A program made the position numbers and the translations under genes. Below are positions 34,647 through 43,046 of a DNA stretch of 64,000 nt, piece by piece; the first letter of the stretch is position 1, and each line of letters opens with the position of its first letter. The DNA is from Niveispirillum cyanobacteriorum (GTDB lineage Bacteria; Pseudomonadota; Alphaproteobacteria; Azospirillales; Azospirillaceae), in the NCBI RefSeq assembly GCF_002868735.1, contig NZ_CP025613.1, positions 310,001 through 374,000 on the forward strand. The letters run 5' to 3'. The notes beneath the pieces were generated by a model. That model had not been told where the DNA came from. It saw only the letters and a list, made by a program, of their open reading frames with translations, and made no database searches.

Positions 34647-35474
34647 TCACCGCCGGCTTTGACCTGTCCGTTCCAGCAGATCGATGGACCATTCGACATG
34701 GCTATCCATGACGGCGGCGGCGGTGCGGGCGTCCCCGGCCAGCACGGCATCAGCCATGCGGTTGTAATTGGCGATATAGCCCGGGATATGCAGGCGCATG
34801 TCGATGGTGCCGGCAAGGAACCGGTTCCAGTATTCCAGGTTGAGCAGCCCCAGCAGGTAATCCACGTAGGGCTTCTGCCCAATCTCATTCAGCAGATAAT
34901 GGAAATCGTTCAGCACCAGATAGAATTTGTAGGAAGGCGGTGCATCACGGGCCGCGCGGATCCGGGCAATGGCCTCCTCCACACGCTGCCGGTTGTCGCC
35001 CTCGCCGATGCGCCGTGCGGCCGCCGTGACCCCCACCTTGGCGATGGGGCCCGTAACCTCATAGATCTGGATCAGGTCGGCCAGTGACAGCTCGCGCATA
35101 ATGGCGCCCTTGTCGGGCAGCAGTTCGACCAGCCCCTGGCCCGCCAGAATATGCAAGGCCTCCCGTACCGGGGCGCGGCTCACCCCCAGACGTTTGGCCA
35201 GCTCTGCCGCCTTGATCCGCTGTCCAGGCCGCAGGACCCCCTCATCCAGGCTTTCCATCAGCGTTTCGTGCACACGCTGCACCAATGTCGTTTTGGTGCT
35301 GCCATCGGCCATCAGTTTTGGCGCACCGAAGGGCGATGGCGCCCCGGCAATGTCGGACGGAAACTCGTCAGCGTCCTCTTCCGTTTCCGACGGCACGCGC
35401 GGCACATGGGGCGGCGCCTTCGTCTTCTCGCCTTTACGCTCCCTGCCCGGCGCGTCGGTCGATACCTTTGTCAT
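34647..35474 (-). CDS. GntR-family (FCD-type) transcriptional regulator
   Basis: The 275-residue protein carries a charged, probably disordered N-terminal extension of about 60 residues. A GntR winged helix follows at about 63-130 (GQRIKAAELAKRLGVSRAPVREALHILAGQGLVELLPDKGAIM), then an all-helical FCD effector domain (about 135-260) with NDFHYLL and an HIPGYIANYNRM segment that supplies metal-binding His. FCD regulators usually sense carboxylic acids and repress. A GTCGTA-N6-TACGAC repeat lies 63 bp upstream. Likely targets are the adjacent transport and catabolic genes. Confidence 0.9.
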   Translation of the reverse strand: MTKVSTDAPGRERKGEKTKAPPHVPRVPSETEEDADEFPSDIAGAPSPFGAPKLMADGSTKTTLVQRVHETLMESLDEGVLRPGQRIKAAELAKRLGVSRAPVREALHILAGQGLVELLPDKGAIMRELSLADLIQIYEVTGPIAKVGVTAAARRIGEGDNRQRVEEAIARIRAARDAPPSYKFYLVLNDFHYLLNEIGQKPYVDYLLGLLNLEYWNRFLAGTIDMRLHIPGYIANYNRMADAVLAGDARTAAAVMDSHVEWSIDLLERTGQSRR

Positions 35475-35850
35475 TATCGCTTTATCCCCTGCGATCCATG
35501 CCCGCCTGCATGGCAGGCCATCCGGCAGCCCCTTTCGTCGTACGATGCTACGACAACCGCCGGACCCTGCATAGCGGGCTGAAAGTCAGCATACCGTAAC
35601 ATCCAGTAGTGTCGACAGATTTATAAATCCCTCCTTCTGCATTCATATGGATGATCGGACATCTGCGCGTTAGTTACTGATATTATTGGATAAAAAGGAA
35701 ACCAGGCAGTTCGTTGCGAAAATTATTTCCGAGGCATCAAGATTCCTTCTTGAAAGTGCCGACACTTTGTGGCGGATTATAGGGGCGCTCACGACACAGC
35801 ACGGGATGGCCGGGCGCATAGGCGGTTTACCTTCATCGGGGACTGACGCC
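35475..35850. other. Gene-free divergent region between GntR and cupin genes
   Basis: These 376 bp hold the candidate GntR operator (35537-35554) and an A/T-rich stretch (about 35615-35745). The cupin frame is open back to 35686, but I see no convincing ribosome site there, so the upstream part is treated as untranslated. No other gene is supported. Confidence 0.5.
35537..35554. promoter_or_regulatory. Candidate GntR operator GTCGTA-N6-TACGAC
   Basis: A perfect inverted repeat of 6-base arms with a 6-base centre (CGATGC) lies 63 bp upstream of the GntR start. Size and symmetry suit an FCD-type GntR dimer, so autoregulation is the likely role. Confidence 0.5.
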
Positions 35851-36426
35851 ATGGACAACCAAACAGCCGCTAGTGATCTTGGTGGCCCCTGCGCTGACGG
35901 GCGCGTTGCCCGTTTTGAGCAATTGTTGGAGATTGAGCCGCAGCGGGGCCACGGTCTGCCGCAGCCTGTTGCGGATATGATCTGGTCGCGCCGTTTGCTC
36001 CCTGTGATCACACGGAACGATGATGCGCCCAGTCCCTTCGGTAATGTCGCGCCGATCCGGGGGGCAGGGGATATGTCCATCACCTATGCCGCATGCCCGC
36101 CGGGCACGGGGCCTTCACTGCACACCCACCGCCGCACATTCGAAACCTTCACGGTGCTGTCGGGGCGATTTGAATTCACCCTGGGCGACAATGGGGACAG
36201 CGCGGTAACGCTGAACCCGTTCGATGTCCTTTCCGTACCGCCGGGCGTTGCTCGCGCTTTCCGTAATGTCAGTGATAAGGAAGGACTGCTGCAGGTGATC
36301 ATCACCGGCGGCCAGCATGATGTGAACGACATCTTCTTTCCGGCACGTACGGCAAAGGAGATCGCCAGTCACGGCGAACAGTACCTGGCTTATTTTCAGT
36401 CGAAGGGCCTGTTCTTCGACATCTGA
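35851..36426 (+). CDS. Cupin-domain protein
   Basis: The start is the ATG at 35851 with GGGGA 8 bp upstream; the product has about 191 residues. An alternative start at 35806 is possible. The central domain has cupin motif 1 (GPSLHTHRRTFETFTVLSGRFEF, with the His, His, Glu and Gly pattern). Motif 2 is degenerate (NPFDVLSVPPGVARAFRNV), with the usual terminal His replaced by an Ala-Arg-Ala-Phe segment. It resembles cupins found beside aromatic catabolic genes, some of them dioxygenases and others sensors or isomerases. The next gene, a TonB receptor, is 107 bp away. Confidence 0.78.
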   Translation: MDNQTAASDLGGPCADGRVARFEQLLEIEPQRGHGLPQPVADMIWSRRLLPVITRNDDAPSPFGNVAPIRGAGDMSITYAACPPGTGPSLHTHRRTFETFTVLSGRFEFTLGDNGDSAVTLNPFDVLSVPPGVARAFRNVSDKEGLLQVIITGGQHDVNDIFFPARTAKEIASHGEQYLAYFQSKGLFFDI

Positions 36427-36533
36427 TCCGGTCGGGGCAGGGAGGTATACGGCACGGCAATCCATGGTGATTGCCGAATGCATCGTTACGCCTACCGCTC
36501 TTTCATATAAGAATACAAATGGAGGACGGGGAC

Positions 36534-38702
36534 ATGAACATGTTGAGGCTTCGCACCCTGTTGTTGACCAGTGCTACTGGCTTAGCATTGACCTCCCTGC
36601 CGGCCCTTGTACAGGCGGCGGATGGAACGATGCTGGATGAGGTCATCGTCACCGCGACCAAGATGGGCGACACAAGGTTGCAGGAAACACCCATCGCCAT
36701 CACCGCCTTCACGGCCGATGCGCTGGAGAAAACCGGTATCAAGGATGTCCGCGATCTGGCCGGTTCCACCCCCAATTTGGTGGTGGCCCAGAATGGCGCC
36801 TTCGCCCAGCTCTATATCCGCGGCATCGGGTCCAACAATGTTTTCGCGGGTTCGGACCCCAGCACGACGGTCCACATGGACGGCGTCTACATGGCCCGTC
36901 CCGCCGCCGTCTTCAACAACTTCCTGGATGTGGAGCGGATCGAGGTGCTACGCGGGCCGCAAGGCACGCTCTATGGCCGCAACTCGGTCGGCGGCACCAT
37001 CAACATCGTCTCCCGCCTGCCTGACAACAACGTCAAGGCCAAGGCACAGGCCACCATCGGCAACTATGACCTCTATCGCGGTGAGGCCTATGTCAGTGGC
37101 CCCCTGATCGAAGACAAGCTGTATGGTAGCGTGTCCCTTATGGGCAGCAAGCATGACGGCTATTTCAAGAATGTTGTCCCGTCCGGCAATGACCGCGCCA
37201 GCGAGAATACCTGGGGTACCCGCGCCATCCTGCGTGCCACACCGAATGAGGCGCTGGAGATAGTGTTCCGGGCCGACTATCTGGCTGATTACGGCCATTT
37301 TGTCGGCAACCAGGCGCTTTTGCTGCCGTTCCGCCCCGTGGCCGGCGGCGCGCTGGACCCGGTGACGGAAGCCATCCGGGGCGACTGGCACAAGGTGGCG
37401 CTGGACAGCCCCAGCGACACCGACCGCAAGATCAAGGGCGTGTCGGCGGAGATCACCTACAGTTTCTCCGATGCCGCTGTGCTGAAATCTCTGACTGCCT
37501 ATCGGAAAAGCGATCTGAACTATGTCAACGACACCGACGCCACCGACCTGCACCGCCAGGAAACGCGGCAGCAGGAGTACCAGGATCAGTTCTCCGAGGA
37601 ACTGAACCTGTCAGACCGGGTTAATCGGTTCAAATATGTGCTTGGTTTCTATTATTTCGACGAACATATCGACACGGATTCCACGGTCACCGCCTTCAAC
37701 CTGAACCGCGTGACCAATCCGGCCCCGACCGTCGACACAAAGGCCTGGTCCGGATACGGACAAGTATCATTCGATCTGACGGATCAATTCACCCTGACCG
37801 CCGGCATCCGCTACACGGATGAGAAGAAGGATTTCGACCAGTATCTGAACATCTACACCCTGTCGACCGGGTCGCCGCTGGCCACGTATCCACGCCGCTA
37901 TCTGAACAAGGGCCATTACACGGCCTGGACCCCGAAATTCGGGGCGGAATACAAGGTGACGGAAGATGTGATGCTGTACGCATCAGCGACGCGCGGGTTC
38001 AAATCCGGCGGCTTCAACTTCTCCTCTGGCAACACGGCGCAGGGTTTTGCCCCGGAAACGCTGTGGAGCTATGAAGCCGGTTTCAAAACGGAGTTCGCAG
38101 ACAAGCGCGTGCGCCTGAACGGGTCGGCCTTCACCTATGATTACAAGGACTTGCAGGTACAGTCCTTCCTGGTGCCTGGCGTCACCGACATCACCAATGC
38201 CTCAGACGCCAAGGTGGATGGGCTCGAACTGGAACTGACGACGCGTCCCGTAACCGGCCTGGATATCGGGGGCACGCTGACCTATCTGGACGCGCGCTAT
38301 AAAAACTATCCGCAGGCGCCGATCCCCGGCACCAGCCCCGCCGTCACCATCGATGCATCGGGCAAGTACCTGAACTCCTCCCCCAAATGGGCCTACACGC
38401 TGTATGGCCAGTACAGTTTTGATGTCGCCGGCGGCTCGGCGTTTGTGCGTGGTGAGTATGGCTGGAAGGACCGGCAATATTTCACTGTCATCAATGACGC
38501 GGTGCAAACCATGGGCAGCTATGACCTGCTGAATGCCAGCATAGGGTTCGCCCCGGACGGCGGCAATTGGCAGGTGGTGCTGTACGGTCGCAACCTGTCC
38601 GACACGCAATATCTGGTTTCCACGGGCACGTTCACGGCGGTGCCAGCGGGTACGCCGGGCGACCCGCGCACCTATGGCCTGCGCCTCACCTACACCTACT
38701 GA
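36534..38702 (+). CDS. TonB-dependent receptor
   Basis: The start ATG at 36534 directly follows GGAGGACGGGG and begins a signal peptide ending ALVQAA; the product has 722 residues. The TonB box-like DEVIVTATKM is near 33-42. The plug contains LYIRGIGSNNVFAGSDPST and VERIEVLRGPQGTLYGRNSVGGT near 145. The barrel ends in LRLTYTY. It opens a second catabolic operon; the serine hydrolase gene starts 23 bp after its stop. Ligand probably an ester or alcohol processed by the following enzymes, which is an inference from context. Confidence 0.92.
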   Translation: MNMLRLRTLLLTSATGLALTSLPALVQAADGTMLDEVIVTATKMGDTRLQETPIAITAFTADALEKTGIKDVRDLAGSTPNLVVAQNGAFAQLYIRGIGSNNVFAGSDPSTTVHMDGVYMARPAAVFNNFLDVERIEVLRGPQGTLYGRNSVGGTINIVSRLPDNNVKAKAQATIGNYDLYRGEAYVSGPLIEDKLYGSVSLMGSKHDGYFKNVVPSGNDRASENTWGTRAILRATPNEALEIVFRADYLADYGHFVGNQALLLPFRPVAGGALDPVTEAIRGDWHKVALDSPSDTDRKIKGVSAEITYSFSDAAVLKSLTAYRKSDLNYVNDTDATDLHRQETRQQEYQDQFSEELNLSDRVNRFKYVLGFYYFDEHIDTDSTVTAFNLNRVTNPAPTVDTKAWSGYGQVSFDLTDQFTLTAGIRYTDEKKDFDQYLNIYTLSTGSPLATYPRRYLNKGHYTAWTPKFGAEYKVTEDVMLYASATRGFKSGGFNFSSGNTAQGFAPETLWSYEAGFKTEFADKRVRLNGSAFTYDYKDLQVQSFLVPGVTDITNASDAKVDGLELELTTRPVTGLDIGGTLTYLDARYKNYPQAPIPGTSPAVTIDASGKYLNSSPKWAYTLYGQYSFDVAGGSAFVRGEYGWKDRQYFTVINDAVQTMGSYDLLNASIGFAPDGGNWQVVLYGRNLSDTQYLVSTGTFTAVPAGTPGDPRTYGLRLTYTY

Positions 38703-38725
38703 CCGCCATCATACAGGGTCTGGAA

Positions 38726-39883
38726 ATGTCTTCTGCATTCCCGCTTCATATCGATGGCACCTGCGACCCGGATTTTGCCGGGTTGCGGGAGACCTTCATC
38801 GAGAATTTCCGCAGCCGGGGCGAAATCGGTGCCGCCGTCTGTGTCTATCGCGACGGGAAGAAGGTCGTGGACCTGTGGGGCGGGGTGGCAGATGTCGCCA
38901 CCGGCGCCCTTTGGCAGCGGGATACGATCTGCTGCATGATGTCCGTGGGCAAGTCCATGGCGGCGCTGTGCCTGCTGATGCTGATCGACCGGGGCACGGT
39001 CGATCTGGAAGCCCGCGTCACCGACTACTGGCCCGAATTCGGTCAGGCCGGCAAGGAAAAGACCACCGTTCGCATGCTGCTGTCGGCCCTTTCCGGTGTT
39101 CTTTATGCTGATGCCGCCCCCGACGGTTCCGCCTATGACTGGGATGTCATGTGCCGTGCGCTCGCCGCGCAGAAGCCGGAATGGGAACCGGGCACCCAGG
39201 GCGCCTATCATTCCATGACCGCCGGCTATCTGCTGGGGGAAATGGTGCGCCGGGTGGATAGCCGCATGATCGATGTGTTCTTCCGGGAAGAGATCGCGCG
39301 GCCGCTAGGCATCGATTACGGGTTCGGGGTGGCGGAAGCGGACATGCACCGCGTATCCGATATCATGCCCAATCCCGGCAGCGTCACCTTTGTGCAGGCC
39401 AAGGACAAGACCACCAAGCTGGGCCGGGCCTGGCGTGTGCGGCCCAGTTCGGCTAACCCCTATAATGAACCCGCCTATCGTCGGGCCGTGTTCCCGTCAT
39501 CGAACGGCCATGGCAATGCCCGCGCCATCGCGCGGGTCTATGCGGCGCTGGCCAATGGCGGGACGTTGGACGGTTTCCATCTGCTCTCCCCCGCCCTGGT
39601 GGAGGCAATGCGCACCGAAAGCTGGCGCGGCACCTGCGGTATGACCGACCGGCCCTTCCGCTACGGCCTGGGCCTGTTCTTGAACTACCCGCCCATGCTG
39701 GGCTTCGGGGCCAATCCCCGTGCCTTCGGCCATCCGGGTGCCGGTGGTGCTGTCGGTATCGCCGATCCCGAAGCTGGCCTCGCCTTCAGCTACAGCCCGA
39801 ACCTGATGTGTGCCGGTGCCGGCATGGGTGAGCGGTGCGAGGCGCTGGTGCAGGCGGCCTTGGGCAAACAAGCCACCATCTGA
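38726..39883 (+). CDS. Serine hydrolase of the class C beta-lactamase/esterase family
   Basis: The start is the ATG at 38726, within 23 bp of the receptor stop; the product has 385 residues. The catalytic SxxK is Ser73-Val-Gly-Lys76 (MMSVGKS). The second motif is Tyr161-His-Ser163. HPGAGGAVGIADPEAGLAFSY near 335-355 covers the third (KTG-like, here GAGG) strand. Family members of this kind (EstB-like) hydrolyse esters and not beta-lactams. No signal peptide is visible, so it acts in the cytoplasm. It may cleave an imported ester for the next SDR. Confidence 0.87.
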   Translation: MSSAFPLHIDGTCDPDFAGLRETFIENFRSRGEIGAAVCVYRDGKKVVDLWGGVADVATGALWQRDTICCMMSVGKSMAALCLLMLIDRGTVDLEARVTDYWPEFGQAGKEKTTVRMLLSALSGVLYADAAPDGSAYDWDVMCRALAAQKPEWEPGTQGAYHSMTAGYLLGEMVRRVDSRMIDVFFREEIARPLGIDYGFGVAEADMHRVSDIMPNPGSVTFVQAKDKTTKLGRAWRVRPSSANPYNEPAYRRAVFPSSNGHGNARAIARVYAALANGGTLDGFHLLSPALVEAMRTESWRGTCGMTDRPFRYGLGLFLNYPPMLGFGANPRAFGHPGAGGAVGIADPEAGLAFSYSPNLMCAGAGMGERCEALVQAALGKQATI

Positions 39884-39906
39884 TCCTGACCCCCAGGGAG
39901 GGGAAA

Positions 39907-40680
39907 ATGTCCGATTTCAAAGGAAAAGTAGCCCTGGTGACCGGCGGCAGCTCCGGTATTGGCGCTACGGTGGCTCAGGCGCTGGGCGCCCAGGGCGCCC
40001 ATGTCGCCATCGTGGCCAGCAGTTCCATAGCCAAGGCCGCCCCCGTGGTGGACGCGGTGAACGCAGGCGGCGGTACCGCGCGTGCCTATGCCGCTGATGT
40101 CCGGGATGAGGGGGCGGTCGCCACCTTGCTGGAGCAGGTGACGGCCGATTTCGGTGGTCTGGACATCCTTGTCAATGCTGCCGGCGTGTTCGAGCCCAGT
40201 CCTGTTGGTGGTACGGCGGCAGATAGCATGAACCGTATGGTCGATATCAACCTGAAGGGCACCTGGAACTGCTTGCAGGCCGCCGTGCCGCACCTGAAGG
40301 CGCGGGGGCGGGGCAAGGTGCTGAACTTCGCCTCCGTCGCCGGGACCATCGGGGTCAAGGGCTTCGCCGTCTATTGCGCATCCAAGGCCGCCATCGTGAT
40401 GATGACGCGGGTGGCCGGCGCCGAACTGGCACCCTTCGGCATCAATGTCAATGCCGTTGCCCCCGGCAATACCGAAACCCCGATGAACGAGGCGATGCGC
40501 ACCGCGCCGGAAATGGCAGAGATCCTGGATGGCATGCGCCGCATGACGCCCAGCGGTGTCACCTTCTCCAAACCGGAAGAGATTGCCAGTGCAGTGCTCT
40601 ACCTGTTGTCGGATGCCGCACGGCCAGTCTTTGGCACGACGCTGGTCATTGATGAAGGCATCTCTGCTGCCATTGGCTAA
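39907..40680 (+). CDS. Short-chain dehydrogenase/reductase
   Basis: The start ATG at 39907 follows GGGAGGGGAAA; the product has 257 residues. The cofactor motif TGGSSGIG is at 12-19, NAAG at about 90-93, and the catalytic Ser143, Tyr156 and Lys160 (VYCASK) are in register. It should oxidise an alcohol to a ketone or the reverse with NAD(P). It sits 24 bp after the serine hydrolase gene. In this operon a secondary alcohol to ketone step would supply a substrate for the HyuAB pair downstream. Confidence 0.9.
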   Translation: MSDFKGKVALVTGGSSGIGATVAQALGAQGAHVAIVASSSIAKAAPVVDAVNAGGGTARAYAADVRDEGAVATLLEQVTADFGGLDILVNAAGVFEPSPVGGTAADSMNRMVDINLKGTWNCLQAAVPHLKARGRGKVLNFASVAGTIGVKGFAVYCASKAAIVMMTRVAGAELAPFGINVNAVAPGNTETPMNEAMRTAPEMAEILDGMRRMTPSGVTFSKPEEIASAVLYLLSDAARPVFGTTLVIDEGISAAIG

Positions 40681-40709
40681 GCATAGAACAGTAAATAGGG
40701 GGATCTGGA

Positions 40710-42011
40710 ATGACGGACAGCCTGCGCAAAGACAGCACCTACGCCTGGTATGTGGCCGTGCTGCTGTCTGTTGCCCACCTGATCTCCTTTGTGGACCGGT
40801 TCGTGATGAGCTTGGTTCTGGTCCCCATCAAGACCGAACTGCTGCTCAGCGATACGCAGTTGGGGCTGCTGCATGGTACCGGCTTTGTCATCCTCTACAC
40901 GGTTGCGGCTATTCCGCTGGGCTGGATGGCCGACCGGGCCAACCGCCGCAATATCATCGTCGCGGGTATCCTGGTCTGGAGCTTGGCGACGGCGGCCTGC
41001 GGCCTTGCCAACTCCTTCAACAGTCTGTTCCTAGCCCGTATCGCGGTCGGGTTTGGGGAGGCCGCCTTGGTGCCGGCGGCCATGTCGCTGATCGCGGCCT
41101 ACTTCACCCGGTCCAAACTGTCCCGTGCGGTCAGCACGTTCACCATGGGTGCCTCGCTGGGCAAGTCGGTGGCGCTGATCGTGGGTGGGATGATCCTGGC
41201 GTGGTTGACGGCACGCGGCGGGGCGATGCTGCCGGGTTGGGGGCACCTGTCGCCCTGGCAGGGGTTGTTCATCGCGGCGGCGGCGCCTGGCGTACTGGTC
41301 GCCCTACTGCTGCTGACGGTGCGGGAACCGGCGCGGCCCGTCAGTGCGATGGCCAAGCCGGGTCTGCGGGAGGTGTTCGCCCATATCGGTCGGCACCGCG
41401 CCGCCTATCTGCTGCACACGGCGGCGGCCGCATCGGCGATTCTGCTGGTTCAGTCCTACGCCGCCTGGTCGCCCACCTTCTATATCCGCAATTTCGGTTT
41501 GGCACCGGCAGAGGCGGGGTATCTGGTGGGCATGGTGGTGCTGGTGGCGGGCCCGGTCGGGCATTTGACGGGCGGTTATCTGACCGACCGGTTGCAGGGC
41601 CGGGGCGTGACAGGCGCCCCCGGTCTGGTGATTGCCGGCATGCTGCTGCTGTCCCTGCCACTGGCCACCCTGTTCTGCACGACGGAGAATGAAACCCTGT
41701 CGCTGCTCAGCTACGCCCTGCTGAACATCACGCTCACCGCCGCCGCCCCGCCGGGTCTGTCCGGCATCCAGTTGCTGACGCCGGAGCGGCTGCGCGGCGT
41801 CACAAGTGCCTGTTTCATGGCGGCGGTCACCTTCACCGCCATCGGCATGGGACCGGCCAGCATCGGCATCTTCACCGACCGGGTGTTCGGGGATGACAAG
41901 GCGCTGGGGTCGTCCTTGCTGTTGGCAACCTTCATCTTCGGTCTGCTCGGTGCCTTTGTTGCCTGGTTCAGCCGGGCGCCGGCCCGGGCCGCCATGACCG
42001 CCGACGCCTGA
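40710..42011 (+). CDS. MFS transporter, spinster-like
   Basis: The 433-residue protein has about 12 hydrophobic segments. TM1 carries FVDRFVMSLVLVPIKTEL and the 2-3 loop reads GWMADRANRRNII, the pattern of spinster-type MFS proteins common in sphingomonads and allied Alphaproteobacteria. Transport direction and substrate are not evident. The gene lies 29 bp after the SDR gene and belongs to the same operon, so it likely moves the substrate or an intermediate across the inner membrane. Confidence 0.87.
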   Translation: MTDSLRKDSTYAWYVAVLLSVAHLISFVDRFVMSLVLVPIKTELLLSDTQLGLLHGTGFVILYTVAAIPLGWMADRANRRNIIVAGILVWSLATAACGLANSFNSLFLARIAVGFGEAALVPAAMSLIAAYFTRSKLSRAVSTFTMGASLGKSVALIVGGMILAWLTARGGAMLPGWGHLSPWQGLFIAAAAPGVLVALLLLTVREPARPVSAMAKPGLREVFAHIGRHRAAYLLHTAAAASAILLVQSYAAWSPTFYIRNFGLAPAEAGYLVGMVVLVAGPVGHLTGGYLTDRLQGRGVTGAPGLVIAGMLLLSLPLATLFCTTENETLSLLSYALLNITLTAAAPPGLSGIQLLTPERLRGVTSACFMAAVTFTAIGMGPASIGIFTDRVFGDDKALGSSLLLATFIFGLLGAFVAWFSRAPARAAMTADA

Positions 42012-42092
42012 TCTTCACCCTTCAACACCATGACGGACGGCCGCCCCCAAGGGCGCCGAAGGGGCGGACTTTGCCCCGAATTCAGGAGAGAA

Positions 42093-43031
42093 ATGATGCG
42101 TAAATCCGACAAGGTCATCATCACTTGCGCTATCACCGGGTCGCTGCACACTCCGACCATGTCGCCCTACCTGCCCATCACCCCGCAGGAGATCATCGAC
42201 CAGTCGGTGGAAGCGGCAGCGGCCGGTGCGGCCATCCTGCACCTGCATGCCCGCGACCCGATCGATGGCCGACCCTCGCCCGATCCCGACCTCTTCATGC
42301 AGTTCCTGCCGCAGATCAAGCAACGCTGCGATGCCGTCATCAACATCACCACCGGCGGCGCGCCGGGGTTCAGCGAGGATGACCGGCTGGCCGCCCCCTT
42401 ACGTGCCCTGCCGGAAATGACCTCGCTGAACATGGGGTCGATGAATTTCGGCGTGTTCGGGCTGGCCGACAAATATCCGGAATGGAAGCATCCTTGGGAA
42501 AAGCCGTTCCTGGAGGCCAGCAAGCGGTTTGCTGCCAACCATAATTTCGCGCTGATCGAACGCATCATCCGCGAGCTGGGCGAAGGGCATGGCACCAAGT
42601 TCGAATATGAATGCTACGATCTGAGCCATCTGTACAATGTCGCACATTTCGCCGAACGGGGCCTGATCAAGCCGCCCTTCCTGATCCAGGGGATTTTCGG
42701 TGTGCTGGGCGGAATTGGTCCCGACCTGGAAAATCTGACGGCGATGAAGCAGACGGCGGACCGGCTGTTCGGCAATGACTATTACCTGTCGGCCTTTGGC
42801 ATCGGCCGCATGCAGATGCGGTTCCTGACCCTGTCGGCCATGCTGGGCGGTAATGTCCGCGTCGGGCTGGAAGACAGTTTGATGATCGGGCGCGGCCAGT
42901 TGGCCAAAAGCAATGCCGAACAGGTCGCCAAGATCCGGACCATCCTGACCGAACTGGGCATGGAGATCGCCACCCCGGACGAGGCCCGCGCCATGCTGGC
43001 GCTGAAGGGTCCGGACCGGGTTGCATTTTAA
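42093..43031 (+). CDS. Beta-keto acid cleavage enzyme (BKACE, DUF849 family)
   Basis: The start is ATGATG at 42093 after AGGAGAG; the product has about 312 residues. The metal-binding LHLHARDP is near 49-56, and the late acidic ligand appears in VRVGLEDSLMIGRG near 265-278, with SMNFG between them. BKACE enzymes, for example 3-keto-5-aminohexanoate cleavage enzyme, combine a beta-keto acid with acetyl-CoA to give acetoacetate and a new acyl-CoA. The gene is 15 bp upstream of a HyuA/HyuB pair that could make a beta-keto acid. The substrate pocket specificity cannot be read from sequence. Confidence 0.9.
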   Translation: MMRKSDKVIITCAITGSLHTPTMSPYLPITPQEIIDQSVEAAAAGAAILHLHARDPIDGRPSPDPDLFMQFLPQIKQRCDAVINITTGGAPGFSEDDRLAAPLRALPEMTSLNMGSMNFGVFGLADKYPEWKHPWEKPFLEASKRFAANHNFALIERIIRELGEGHGTKFEYECYDLSHLYNVAHFAERGLIKPPFLIQGIFGVLGGIGPDLENLTAMKQTADRLFGNDYYLSAFGIGRMQMRFLTLSAMLGGNVRVGLEDSLMIGRGQLAKSNAEQVAKIRTILTELGMEIATPDEARAMLALKGPDRVAF

Positions 43032-43046
43032 GGGTGGGGATAGATC

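Noticed and set aside
40556-41692. 378-residue plus-strand frame over the SDR end and spinster-like MFS gene
   Set aside because: Gly/Arg-rich shadow in another frame of a clear 12-TM transporter gene.
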